NCBI RefSeq assembly: GCF_042654345.1
Contig: NZ_JBHSGB010000016.1
Location: 1-64,000, forward strand
Direction of reading: 5' to 3'
Origin: Pararheinheimera marina
GTDB lineage: Bacteria; Pseudomonadota; Gammaproteobacteria; Enterobacterales; Alteromonadaceae
Length of the DNA stretch: 64,000 nucleotides
Shown here: positions 25,227 through 33,550 of the stretch, in pieces
How the letters are laid out: every line of letters begins with the position of its first letter
Numbering within the stretch: the stretch's first letter is position 1
Notes under the pieces: generated by a model
Database searches by the model: none
What the model saw: only the letters and a program-made list of their open reading frames with translations
Told to the model about the DNA's origin: nothing
Made by a program: the position numbers and the translations under genes

Positions 25227-25802
25227 TCAACCAGTGGTCAGTTCAGCAACCAATGCCTGCAAATGCAATAACTGCGTTTGGGCAGATCTCTTCTTTTGCG
25301 CTAACCAAAGCCAAACCGCCAGACAAAAGGGCGCAACCAGCAGGCTATAGGCGTCCAGCAGCGACTCGGACACCTGGTCAGGCTGCCACCAGGCCAAGCC
25401 CCACATCAGCAGGATAAAAAACAACAAGGCAACACAGCTATGCTGGTTGTAACTTAAATAGCGAATGGAGGCCTGCTGGTTACGTAACCTGAACTCCAGT
25501 AAACCTGTACTGCTCCAGTCCGCATAAGCCAATAGCGGTAAGTGCAGCTTCCAGCTCAGCACCGCCTGAACCAGTGCACCACCAGCCAGAAATAACGCTG
25601 ACAAAGCGCCTAACCAGGTGGGTAACAGCAGCCAGGCAGCAACGGCGCATGCCAGCATCACGCTACAGGCTATCAGTTCGGCTGCAGCCAGCCAACGCCG
25701 CTTTTTCTGCTTCTGCAAAACGCCTGCAAGGTCTGGTTCCATTAGCGGTTGCTGCTGTTGCCAGCTTTTAGTTAATTCAGTGAAATCAAAGGCTTGAGGC
25801 AT
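25227..25802 (-). CDS. four-helix membrane protein, probable anti-sigma factor
   Basis: 191 aa. A soluble N-terminal region of about 34 residues is followed by four hydrophobic segments (about 36-58, 61-83, 124-141 and 150-168). There is no HxxxCxxC zinc motif. It overlaps the ECF sigma gene by 17 nt and is co-transcribed with it, the usual position of the cognate anti-sigma factor. That role is inferred from context only, since I do not recognise the family. Confidence 0.65.
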   Translation of the reverse strand: MPQAFDFTELTKSWQQQQPLMEPDLAGVLQKQKKRRWLAAAELIACSVMLACAVAAWLLLPTWLGALSALFLAGGALVQAVLSWKLHLPLLAYADWSSTGLLEFRLRNQQASIRYLSYNQHSCVALLFFILLMWGLAWWQPDQVSESLLDAYSLLVAPFCLAVWLWLAQKKRSAQTQLLHLQALVAELTTG

Positions 25803-26301
25803 GATCTAACAACTCCTGTAATTCGGCTTTTGCTCTGCTTAATCGAACCCGGACAGCGCCATGACTAAGCCCAAGGATGTCTGCGATCTGCTGTGGGTCA
25901 GTGTCTTCCATCGCCAGCAAAACCACCTGACGGTGCGCCGGCGATAACTGCTGTACAGCCTGCAGGAGCAGGCTGCTTTGTTGTTCGGCCGACTTCTGCT
26001 CTGAAGGGCAAGCGGCGGTCAACTCTTCCGGTAACTCTTGTTCCTCCAGTGGCTGCCAGCGCTGACGGCTGGCTCGGGCGATATGATCAACCGCCACATT
26101 GTGCATCACACGAAACAGGTAAGCGCGCTGATTTTCAGCGGCAGCCAGCCGCTCTGCCGAATGATACAGGGCCAGGTACAACTCCTGCATCAAGTCTTGC
26201 CTTAATGAATAGTCCGCTTCATAACCCAGCAAGGTCCGGCTGATCGCTGCTTTGTATTGCTGCCATAATGCCAGCACCTGCTGATGGGCTGCTTTGCTCA
26301 T
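25786..26301 (-). CDS. ECF-type RNA polymerase sigma factor
   Basis: 171 aa. Region 2 (about 25-95) has RQDLMQELYLALY and NQRAYLFRVMHNVAVDHIARASRQRW. Region 4 (about 118-165) has LSPAHRQVVLLAMEDTDPQQIADILGL and SHGAVRVRLSRAKAELQE, a clear helix-turn-helix. No region 1.1 or 3 is present, so it is a group 4 (ECF) sigma. It is likely held by the downstream membrane protein. A possible own promoter with TGTAAC / AGACTA elements lies 48-76 bp upstream. Confidence 0.9.
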   Translation of the reverse strand: MSKAAHQQVLALWQQYKAAISRTLLGYEADYSLRQDLMQELYLALYHSAERLAAAENQRAYLFRVMHNVAVDHIARASRQRWQPLEEQELPEELTAACPSEQKSAEQQSSLLLQAVQQLSPAHRQVVLLAMEDTDPQQIADILGLSHGAVRVRLSRAKAELQELLDHASSL

Positions 26302-26348
26302 AGGTTTATCGCTTTCTTCCCTGTGTCTGTTTCGACCATACCTTGCCC

Positions 26349-26377
26349 TAGTCTGCCCTAACCACGAATTTGTTACA
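26349..26377 (-). promoter_or_regulatory. candidate ECF-type promoter for the sigma gene
   Basis: Minus strand: TGTAAC (26372-26377), a 17-bp spacer and AGACTA (26349-26354). The AAC-containing -35 and a GACT-type -10 are of the kind used by ECF sigmas. It mirrors the plus-strand element at 26398-26426. Confidence 0.4.
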
Positions 26378-26397
26378 AAAAAATAAATAATATTTTC

Positions 26398-26426
26398 TGT
26401 AACAGTTCGAGGTGATTCAACGACTT
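26398..26426 (+). promoter_or_regulatory. candidate ECF-type promoter facing the immunity-like gene
   Basis: Plus strand: TGTAAC (26398-26403), a 17-bp spacer and CGACTT (26421-26426). Beyond the hexamers it shares TTCG-GGT with the minus-strand copy (one-base offset). A 20-bp AT-rich core separates the two TGTTACA/TGTAACA arms. Confidence 0.4.
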
Positions 26427-26540
26427 AAGTTACGAACCCCAAAAAAAGCGGCAAACATCGCTAGCGCCTTGGATGAGTTAGCTGCTTGTCCAAGGGCATA
26501 AAACTAATCAACAAATTGAAATCAACTTACGGAGTGACAT

Positions 26541-26819
26541 ATGGATTTTATCAACGAATTTACCGCGAAACTGATGGCGATGAACGGCTTTACATTGGCT
26601 GGCTTTATCCTGTTGTTTTTACTGGTGTGGTTTTTGCCAACTCTGCTCGCCAGTCTGTTTAACCGCAAGCATCTGGGCAAAATTGCCCTGCTTAATGTCC
26701 CAGCCGGCTTTTCCTGGATTGCCTGGATAGCATTGATCGGCTGGGCAGCCACAGGAAAACTGAGCGACGCCATGGCACGTAAGGCCAAGTTGGCAGCCAA
26801 TGAGCATGCAGCCCATTAA
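26541..26819 (+). CDS. small membrane protein resembling superinfection-immunity family
   Basis: 92 aa. Two hydrophobic helices (about 17-38 and 50-70) enclose FLPTLLASLFNRKHLGKIALLN and FSWIAWIALIGWA, the pattern of Imm_superinfect (PF14373-like) proteins. These take their name from phage T4 Imm but are widespread in bacteria with no proven phage role. ACGGAG precedes the ATG. It stands alone between the possible ECF promoter region and a strong terminator. A role downstream of the neighbouring sigma factor is a hypothesis. Confidence 0.75.
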   Translation: MDFINEFTAKLMAMNGFTLAGFILLFLLVWFLPTLLASLFNRKHLGKIALLNVPAGFSWIAWIALIGWAATGKLSDAMARKAKLAANEHAAH

Positions 26820-26847
26820 GCCAGTCACACCATTCGCCTTGTGCAGA

Positions 26848-26881
26848 AAATAAAAAAGGAGCAACAGCTCCTTTTTTATTT
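26848..26881. terminator. bidirectional terminator between immunity-like gene and glyS
   Basis: Perfect 15-bp stem with an AACA loop (26863-26866). A- and T-rich outer arms supply U-tracts on both strands. Confidence 0.92.
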
Positions 26882-26896
26882 AGCGATTAGCCCAAC

Positions 26897-28951
26897 TTAT
26901 TGCAGTACAGAAATATCCGCAACACGCAGGAATAAGTCGCGTAACCGGGCCAACAAGGCCTGACGGTTTAACCGCACAGCGGCGTCGTCCGCATTGACCA
27001 TCACCTGGTCAAAGAATTGGTCAACAACCTCACGCAGAGCAGCTAAATGGGCAAGCGCTTCTGTGTAGTTGTCCACCTTGGTCTGATAAGACAGTTCAGC
27101 CGTGATGGCGCTATGCAAGGCTTTTTCAGCAGCTTCCGCCAACAAGGCTTCATTAACCATTTCCGGGATGGCTTCAGTCACTTTGGCCAGAATGTTCCCC
27201 ACCCGCTTATTGGCAGCAGCCAAGGCTAGCGCTGCATCCAGTTTACGGAACTCAGCCACAGCTTTAACCCGGCGGTCAAAATCAGCTGGGTTTGTTGGGC
27301 GACGCGCCAATACAGCCTGGATTACATCAACACCAAAACCTTCGGCTTCATACCAGGCGCGGAAGCGGCCTAGCATAAAGTCCAGTACTTCATCAGACAC
27401 AGTGGCCTGAGTCAGTTTGTCACCAAAGGTGGTTTTGCTAAATTCAATCAGCTCAACCAGGTCCAGTGGCAATTGTTTCTCGACCATAATACGCAGCGCA
27501 CCAATGGCGGCTCGACGCAGCGCAAAGGGGTCTTTATCGCCTTTAGGCGCCTGACCTATACCAAAGATACCTACCAGTGAATCCAGTTTGTCGGCAATAG
27601 CGACTGCACAGGCTTCCAGTTGGCTTGGCAGGCTGTCACCGGCAAAACGCGGTTTGTACTGCTCATTCAGCGCTACAGCCACTGCTTCGGCTTCGCCGTC
27701 CAGACGCGCATAGTGCATACCCATTACGCCCTGCACTTCCGGGAATTCACCCACCATATCGGTCATCAAGTCAGTTTTGGACAACAGACCAGCACGCTCT
27801 GCGTGCTGTACATCGGCACCAATTTTAGCGGCGATAAAGGCCGCCACTTTGGCAATGCGTTCTGATTTTTCCAGTAAGGTACCGAGCTTTTGCTGGAACA
27901 ACACTGTGCCCAATGATGGCAGACGGTCTGCCAGTTTGGTTTTGCGGTCAGTCTGGAAGAAGAACTGCGCGTCAGTCAGGCGCGGGCGCACGACTTTCTC
28001 ATTACCACTGATGATCTGGCTTGGGTCTTTGCTGGCAATGTTGGCCACAAAGATAAACTTGTTCAGCAGATTTCCGTCTTTGCCCAGCAGCGGGAAGTAC
28101 TTCTGATTGTCCTTCATGGTGGAAATCAGCGGCTCGGGAGGCACTTGCAGGAAACGCTCTTCAAAGCTGCCTACCAGCACAACTGGCCATTCAACGAGAG
28201 AGGCTACTTCGTCCAGCAGGTCTTCATCCATAGGCACCACACCATTCAGACTGACGGCAGTTTTCTCCACTTCGGCACGAATAAAGGCTTTGCGCTTATC
28301 GTAGTCGGCGACCACGTAGGCTTGTTCCAGCGTGGGCAGGTAAGAGTCTGCGTCAGCAATTTCAACCAGTGCCGGTGCATGGAAACGGTGCCCCGGAGTC
28401 ACACGACCAGCAACTTTGCCAAGCACAGTCGCCGGAACCACGTTTTTACCAAACAGCATAATAATGGTGTGTACCGGACGGATAAACTCAGCGTCATTGG
28501 CACCCCAGCGCATTGGCTTGGCAATTGGCAGTTTGGCCAGCGCAGTGTTTACCACTTGCTCTAACAAGGTCACTGTCGCAGCGCCTACCACTTTGGCGGT
28601 GTGAACTAACCAGGCACCTTTATCGGTTTCCAGCTTTTGTGCCTGCTCAACAGTAATGCCATTGGCTTGTGCCCAGGCCTGAGCCGCTTTGGTTGGCTTG
28701 CCTTCTGCATCAAAGGCGCCAGCCAATGAAGGACCGCGCTTTTCAACTTCTTTATCGGCTTGCTGTTCAGCCAGGCCATTAATACGTACAGCAAGACGGC
28801 GTGGGGCGGCATACCATTGGCTGCTGCTGAAGACTAAATCCAGCTTGGTCAGTTCATCACTAATGTTTTGTTGCAGCGATGTCGCTAAGGTTTTCAGCGC
28901 TTTTGGTGGCAATTCTTCGGTGCCAATTTCTACAAAAAAATCTTGTGCCAC
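26897..28951 (-). CDS. glyS: glycine-tRNA ligase beta subunit
   Basis: 684 aa. Starts MAQDFFVEIGTEELPPKALK, the typical GlyS N terminus. It carries B3/B4-like and HD-type regions with EWPVVLVGSF, MKDNQKYFPLL, TDLMTDMVGEFPEVQG and KGDKDPFALRRAA, and a C-terminal anticodon-binding DALR-type part. It forms the alpha2beta2 enzyme with GlyQ. The ATG is 2 nt after the glyQ stop. A shared terminator follows at 26848-26881. Confidence 0.97.
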   Translation of the reverse strand: MAQDFFVEIGTEELPPKALKTLATSLQQNISDELTKLDLVFSSSQWYAAPRRLAVRINGLAEQQADKEVEKRGPSLAGAFDAEGKPTKAAQAWAQANGITVEQAQKLETDKGAWLVHTAKVVGAATVTLLEQVVNTALAKLPIAKPMRWGANDAEFIRPVHTIIMLFGKNVVPATVLGKVAGRVTPGHRFHAPALVEIADADSYLPTLEQAYVVADYDKRKAFIRAEVEKTAVSLNGVVPMDEDLLDEVASLVEWPVVLVGSFEERFLQVPPEPLISTMKDNQKYFPLLGKDGNLLNKFIFVANIASKDPSQIISGNEKVVRPRLTDAQFFFQTDRKTKLADRLPSLGTVLFQQKLGTLLEKSERIAKVAAFIAAKIGADVQHAERAGLLSKTDLMTDMVGEFPEVQGVMGMHYARLDGEAEAVAVALNEQYKPRFAGDSLPSQLEACAVAIADKLDSLVGIFGIGQAPKGDKDPFALRRAAIGALRIMVEKQLPLDLVELIEFSKTTFGDKLTQATVSDEVLDFMLGRFRAWYEAEGFGVDVIQAVLARRPTNPADFDRRVKAVAEFRKLDAALALAAANKRVGNILAKVTEAIPEMVNEALLAEAAEKALHSAITAELSYQTKVDNYTEALAHLAALREVVDQFFDQVMVNADDAAVRLNRQALLARLRDLFLRVADISVLQ

Positions 28952-28953
28952 GG

Positions 28954-29874
28954 TCAGGCCTCCTGGCTTTGTTTACTGCTACGGCATAACGGGAAACCCA
29001 GCTTTTCACGTGCGGCGTAATAAGCTTCAGCACAGGCTTTGGCCAGGGTGCGTACCCGCAGAATGTAGCGCTGCCGCTCTGTCACAGAAATAGCGTGGCG
29101 GGCATCCAGCAGGTTAAATGCGTGAGATGCTTTCATCACTTTTTCATAGGCTGGTAATGCCAGGCCGGCTTCAATCAGCTTTTGGCTTTCCGCTTCACAT
29201 TGGTCGAAGTAGGCAAACAACGCTGGTACATCGGCGTATTCAAAGTTATAGGTCGACTGTTCAATCTCGTTTTGCAGGAACACGTCACCGTAAGTGACAC
29301 GACCTAACGGGCCATCCGTCCACACCAGGTCATAAATGGAATCTACGCCCTGGATGTACATCGCCAGACGCTCTAAACCATAGGTAATTTCGCCTGTCAC
29401 AGGACGGCACTCTAAGCCCCCTACCTGCTGGAAATAAGTGAACTGAGTCACTTCCATACCGTTTAGCCAGACTTCCCAACCCAAGCCCCAGGCGCCCAGT
29501 GTTGGCGATTCCCAGTTGTCTTCAACGAAACGGATGTCGTGTACCAAGGTATCAATGCCCAACTCTCGCAGAGAGCCCAGGTACAGCTCCTGAATATTGT
29601 CCGGTGATGGCTTTAAGATCACCTGGAACTGGTAATAGTGCTGCAGACGGTTTGGGTTTTCACCGTAGCGGCCATCGGTCGGACGGCGACATGGTTGCAC
29701 ATAGGCGACGTTGGTTGGCTCTGGGCCTAAACTGCGCAGGAAGGTCATAGGGTGGAAAGTACCAGCCCCTACTTCTAAATCCAGTGGCTGCACAATGACG
29801 CAGCCCTGACGCGCCCAATAATCTTGTAATGCCAGGATTAACCCCTGGAAGGTCTTGATGTCGTACTTTTGCAT
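28954..29874 (-). CDS. glyQ: glycine-tRNA ligase alpha subunit
   Basis: 306 aa catalytic class II core. It shows FQGLILALQDYWARQGCVIV, RRPTDGRYGENPNRLQHYYQFQV (presented here in parts: RRPTDGRYGENPN then LQHYYQFQV), GWEVWLNGMEVTQFTYFQQ and GEITYGLERLAMYIQG. An open frame runs to 29919, but MQKYDIKTFQG at 29874 aligns with the family start. A possible -10 (TATACT, plus-strand positions 29910-29915) lies upstream on the minus strand. Operon with glyS. Confidence 0.97.
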   Translation of the reverse strand: MQKYDIKTFQGLILALQDYWARQGCVIVQPLDLEVGAGTFHPMTFLRSLGPEPTNVAYVQPCRRPTDGRYGENPNRLQHYYQFQVILKPSPDNIQELYLGSLRELGIDTLVHDIRFVEDNWESPTLGAWGLGWEVWLNGMEVTQFTYFQQVGGLECRPVTGEITYGLERLAMYIQGVDSIYDLVWTDGPLGRVTYGDVFLQNEIEQSTYNFEYADVPALFAYFDQCEAESQKLIEAGLALPAYEKVMKASHAFNLLDARHAISVTERQRYILRVRTLAKACAEAYYAAREKLGFPLCRSSKQSQEA

Positions 29875-29984
29875 TCGCCTGACCTGTGACTTCAAAAAAT
29901 GACTGAAAAGTATACCCATTTGCGGCCTTGAACTGTAGCCGAGGACCGCTATTTTTATGGGTTTTTACTGGTTTTATAAAACAG

Positions 29985-30010
29985 AAAAGGCCCCGTCTCC
30001 GGAGCCCTTT
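29985..30010 (-). terminator. gyrB terminator
   Basis: On the minus strand, an 11-bp stem with GAGA loop and two G-U pairs is followed by a T-rich stretch (TTTTCTGTTTT), starting about 15 nt after the gyrB stop. Confidence 0.85.
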
Positions 30011-30024
30011 CACAGACCGAACTG

Positions 30025-32445
30025 TTACACGTCCAGATTCGCGACTTTCAGCGCGTTTTCTTCAATGAAGTTACGGCGCGGTTCTACCTCATCACCCATC
30101 AGCGTATTAAACAGCTGGTCTGCAGCGATAGCGTCTTCAATAGTGACACGTAGCATACGGCGGGTATTCGGGTCCATCGTAGTTTCCCACAGCTGCTCTG
30201 GGTTCATCTCTCCCAGACCTTTATAACGCTGGATATAAAGGCCTCGCTTGGATTCCGCCATCAGCCATTCCAACGCCTCTGCGAAGCTCAGCACTGCTTT
30301 GGTTTTTTCACCACGGCGGATAAAGCCACCTTCTTCCATCAGGTCACGGATCGCGTTACCCAGCTCAACAATACGGCCATAATCAACTGAATTGATAAAG
30401 TCATAATGCAGCGCATATTCGTTGTCGATGCCATGCTGCCGGATGATCACTTTAGGTACCGACAGCTGGCGCTCACGGTCTTCTACCACAGAGTAGCTAT
30501 AGCTGGAACCATCACCTTCACGTTCTTGCAGGCGGCCGACCAGGTTCTTCACCCAAGCTTCCGTCGCGGCGGCATCCTTACAGATATCAACAGTCACTGC
30601 AGGCACATAGACCAACTCAGTTAACAGATTCGTTGGAATCTTACGGCTTAAACGGCCAATGATGCTCTGAACCTTGTGGTATTGCTGAACCAGGCTTTCC
30701 AGTGCGGCGCCACCGATGCCCGGTGCATCAGCATTCACATGCAGGCTGGCTTCATCCAGTGCCAGCGTGGTCAGGAATTCGGTCAAGGCAGAATCGTCTT
30801 TAATGTATTGTTCTTGCTTGCCCTTTTTCACTTTATACAGTGGTGGCTGTGCAATGTAGATGTAGCCACGCTCAATCAGCTCAGGGGTCTGACGATAGAA
30901 GAAGGTCAGCAACAAAGTTCGGATGTGAGAACCGTCGACGTCGGCGTCCGTCATCAGAATGATGCTGTGATAACGGGTTTTATCCGGATTGTACTCTTCA
31001 CGGCCAATACCACAGCCTAATGCGGTGATCAGCGTGCCCACTTCCTGCGATGAAATCATCTTGTCGAAACGGGCTTTTTCTACGTTCAGGATCTTACCTT
31101 TCAGTGGCAGAATTGCCTGATTTTTGCGGTTACGGCCCTGCTTGGCAGAACCACCCGCAGAGTCACCCTCCACCAGGTACAGTTCTGAAAATGCTGGGTC
31201 TTTTTCCTGACAATCGGCCAGCTTACCTGGCAAACCTGCGATATCCAACGCACCTTTGCGGCGGGTCATTTCACGGGCTTTACGCGCCGCTTCACGGGCA
31301 CGGGCTGCATCGACAATTTTGCTGACGATGATTTTCGCTTCGCCCGGGTTTTCCAGCAGGTATTCGTTCAGCTTTTCGTGCATCGCGCTTTCTACCGCGG
31401 ATTTCACTTCGCTGGAAACCAATTTATCTTTGGTCTGCGAGCTAAACTTCGGATCCGGCACTTTGACAGAGATAACCGCAGTTAAACCTTCACGCGCGTC
31501 ATCACCCGTGGTCGCCACTTTCATTTTCTTGGCAAAACCTTCAGCTTCCATGTAGGTGTTCAGCACCCGAGTCAGGGCCGAACGGAAACCTGCTAAGTGA
31601 GTCCCGCCGTCACGCTGTGGAATATTGTTGGTGAAGCAGTAGATGTTTTCCTGGAACGAGTCGTTCCATTGCATCGACACTTCCACCGAAATACCATCTT
31701 CTTCACGTTGAGAAGTGAAGTAAAAGGCCTTTTGGTGCACCGGAGTTTTGGTGCGGTTCAGGTACTGCACGAAGGCTTCGATACCGCCTTCGTATTTAAA
31801 GTGGTCACGTTTGTCTTCGCGCTCATCGCTCAGAATGATGCTGACGCCCGAGTTCAGGAACGACAGTTCACGCAAGCGTTTAGCCAGAATATCGTAGTGG
31901 AAGTTAATATCACTGAAGATTGTTGGGCTAGGCCAAAAACGAATTTCCGTACCGGTGGAGTCGGTTTCACCCACCACAGCCAAAGGTGCGTCTGGCACAC
32001 CTAAGCGGTAGATCTGTGAATGCACCTGGTTTTTACGGCGAATGGTCAGTTCAAGTTTATCTGACAAGGCGTTCACAACCGACACACCCACGCCGTGCAA
32101 TCCGCCCGACACTTTATAGGAATTGTCGTCAAACTTACCGCCGGCATGCAGTACCGTCATAATAACTTCGGCGGCAGACACCCCTTCTTCGTGCATATCT
32201 GTAGGAATACCGCGGCCGTTATCGCGTACCGAGACAGATCCATCCGAGTGGATAGTGACAAATACATCGGAACAATAGCCTGCTAACGCTTCGTCGATGG
32301 AGTTATCCACCACCTCAAACACCATATGGTGTAAACCTGAGCCATCATCCGTGTCACCGATATACATACCGGGTCTTTTGCGTACTGCATCAAGGCCTTT
32401 TAATACTTTGATACTCGACGAGTCGTAATTATGTTCTTCGGCCAT
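30025..32445 (-). CDS. gyrB: DNA gyrase subunit B
   Basis: 806 aa. The GHKL ATPase domain has EVVDNSIDEALAGYC, DNGRGIPTDMHEEG and GGLHGVGVSVVNALS. The transducer follows, then a Toprim domain with LYLVEGDSAGGSAKQGRNR and MTDADVDGSHIRTLLLTFF. The C terminus has QRYKGLGEMNPEQLWETT. An insert typical of gammaproteobacterial GyrB lies before the tail. It introduces negative supercoils with GyrA, which is not in the window. Located 1 bp after recF in the dnaA-dnaN-recF-gyrB cluster. Confidence 0.98.
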   Translation of the reverse strand: MAEEHNYDSSSIKVLKGLDAVRKRPGMYIGDTDDGSGLHHMVFEVVDNSIDEALAGYCSDVFVTIHSDGSVSVRDNGRGIPTDMHEEGVSAAEVIMTVLHAGGKFDDNSYKVSGGLHGVGVSVVNALSDKLELTIRRKNQVHSQIYRLGVPDAPLAVVGETDSTGTEIRFWPSPTIFSDINFHYDILAKRLRELSFLNSGVSIILSDEREDKRDHFKYEGGIEAFVQYLNRTKTPVHQKAFYFTSQREEDGISVEVSMQWNDSFQENIYCFTNNIPQRDGGTHLAGFRSALTRVLNTYMEAEGFAKKMKVATTGDDAREGLTAVISVKVPDPKFSSQTKDKLVSSEVKSAVESAMHEKLNEYLLENPGEAKIIVSKIVDAARAREAARKAREMTRRKGALDIAGLPGKLADCQEKDPAFSELYLVEGDSAGGSAKQGRNRKNQAILPLKGKILNVEKARFDKMISSQEVGTLITALGCGIGREEYNPDKTRYHSIILMTDADVDGSHIRTLLLTFFYRQTPELIERGYIYIAQPPLYKVKKGKQEQYIKDDSALTEFLTTLALDEASLHVNADAPGIGGAALESLVQQYHKVQSIIGRLSRKIPTNLLTELVYVPAVTVDICKDAAATEAWVKNLVGRLQEREGDGSSYSYSVVEDRERQLSVPKVIIRQHGIDNEYALHYDFINSVDYGRIVELGNAIRDLMEEGGFIRRGEKTKAVLSFAEALEWLMAESKRGLYIQRYKGLGEMNPEQLWETTMDPNTRRMLRVTIEDAIAADQLFNTLMGDEVEPRRNFIEENALKVANLDV

Positions 32446-32446
32446 C

Positions 32447-33547
32447 TCATTCTGTCCGTTTTGTTATCTGCCCTTGTTCCACGTGAAACAATGCCGGATT
32501 CTTCTCCGGTACTGATGGTAAAACCTGGTCAGCATTAATCGCAGTGATAAACACCTGCGAGTTAATGGTGTTTAAAAAACTAAAAATATGACGCTTGGAA
32601 TTATCATCTAATTCCGACGCCAAATCATCTATTAATAACACTGGCCGCTTCTGGCCGTAGTTATAAATTAAGTTATTTTGCGCTACTTTCAACGCAAACA
32701 ATAAAACCTTTAATTGGCCGCGCGACAGCAGTTCTTCAACCGCTTGTTGCTGCGCTTTCAGCTTCAAATCAGCTTTTTGCGGGCCATACTGGCTGTGACC
32801 TAAACGTAAATCCTGGCCGAAATTTTGTTGCATCAGCAACTGCAGTTCATCGGCGCTTTGCACGCGCTCAGGCCAACCCGCATAAAGTTGCAGCTCAAGA
32901 CTTTCTGCCCAATGGACGTCAGCCAACAGCGGTTGCAATGCCTGCGCCAGGGCTTCGACGTAGCGCAGTCGTAAACTATGTAACTCGAAAGAAAGCACGG
33001 CCAGATTCTGGTCCCAGTACGCATATTCGTCGTTGTAACGCTTTTGAGTTTTCAGCAGCGCATTGCGGTGTTTCAGAATGCGTTGCAATTTACTCCACAG
33101 TGGAAAGAACTGATGTTCCACGTGAAACAAACCCATATCAAAAAATTGTCGCCGCTCTTTCGGCCCACCTAACAGCAGTTTAAACGTCTCGGGCGTTACC
33201 AGCTGCACTGGCAACAACAGCGCCAGGTCGGACAATCGTTGCAGATTATCGCCATTCAACCGAATCAACACGTCCTGTTCGCGTTGACGCTGAATACCCA
33301 AGCTGGCCGCTTGCCCGGCTAAATCAATACTGGCGTTCAGGATAAAATCATCGCAGTCATGCTGAATGATTTTGTCCAGCCGGTTGCTACGGAATGACCG
33401 GCCATGAGCAAGCAGATAAATAGCTTCAAGCAGGCTGGTTTTGCCACTGCCATTGGCGCCACAGACCAGGTTGATGCCTGGCTGCGGCGTTAATTCCGCC
33501 TGGTCAATATTGCGGAACCGGTGCAACCGCAGCGAGCGTAACGCCAT
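32447..33547 (-). CDS. recF: DNA recombination/repair protein RecF
   Basis: 366 aa SMC-like ABC ATPase that helps load RecA at gaps. Walker A is CGANGSGKTSLLEAIYLL, the signature region LLSRGQLKVLLFALKVAQ, and Walker B PVLLIDDLASELD. Unusually, the coding sequence contains two 16-bp parS-like palindromes encoding LFHVE(H/Q): one at residues 140-145 in the conserved FHVEH motif and one at 353-358 near the C terminus. Third gene of dnaA-dnaN-recF-gyrB, with 3-nt and 1-nt gaps. Confidence 0.97.
   Translation of the reverse strand: MALRSLRLHRFRNIDQAELTPQPGINLVCGANGSGKTSLLEAIYLLAHGRSFRSNRLDKIIQHDCDDFILNASIDLAGQAASLGIQRQREQDVLIRLNGDNLQRLSDLALLLPVQLVTPETFKLLLGGPKERRQFFDMGLFHVEHQFFPLWSKLQRILKHRNALLKTQKRYNDEYAYWDQNLAVLSFELHSLRLRYVEALAQALQPLLADVHWAESLELQLYAGWPERVQSADELQLLMQQNFGQDLRLGHSQYGPQKADLKLKAQQQAVEELLSRGQLKVLLFALKVAQNNLIYNYGQKRPVLLIDDLASELDDNSKRHIFSFLNTINSQVFITAINADQVLPSVPEKNPALFHVEQGQITKRTE
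32475..32490. other. parS-like ParB binding site in the recF 3' end
   Basis: TGTTCCACGTGAAACA is one base from the classic palindromic parS TGTTTCACGTGAAACA, with the CACGTG core intact. parA and parB are encoded about 16 kb away, as expected for an origin-proximal centromere site. Confidence 0.85.
33114..33129. other. parS-like ParB binding site in mid recF
   Basis: An identical 16-mer to the site at 32475, 639 bp away. It overlaps codons for the conserved LFHVEH motif of RecF. Confidence 0.85.
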
Positions 33548-33550
33548 AGA

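Noticed and set aside
28145..28564. 139-codon frame on the plus strand inside glyS
   Set aside because: Antisense shadow of glyS with no translation signal.
29000..29015. CTTTTCACGTGCGG in glyQ as a third parS
   Set aside because: Only the left half-site and CACGTG core match; the right arm is not palindromic.
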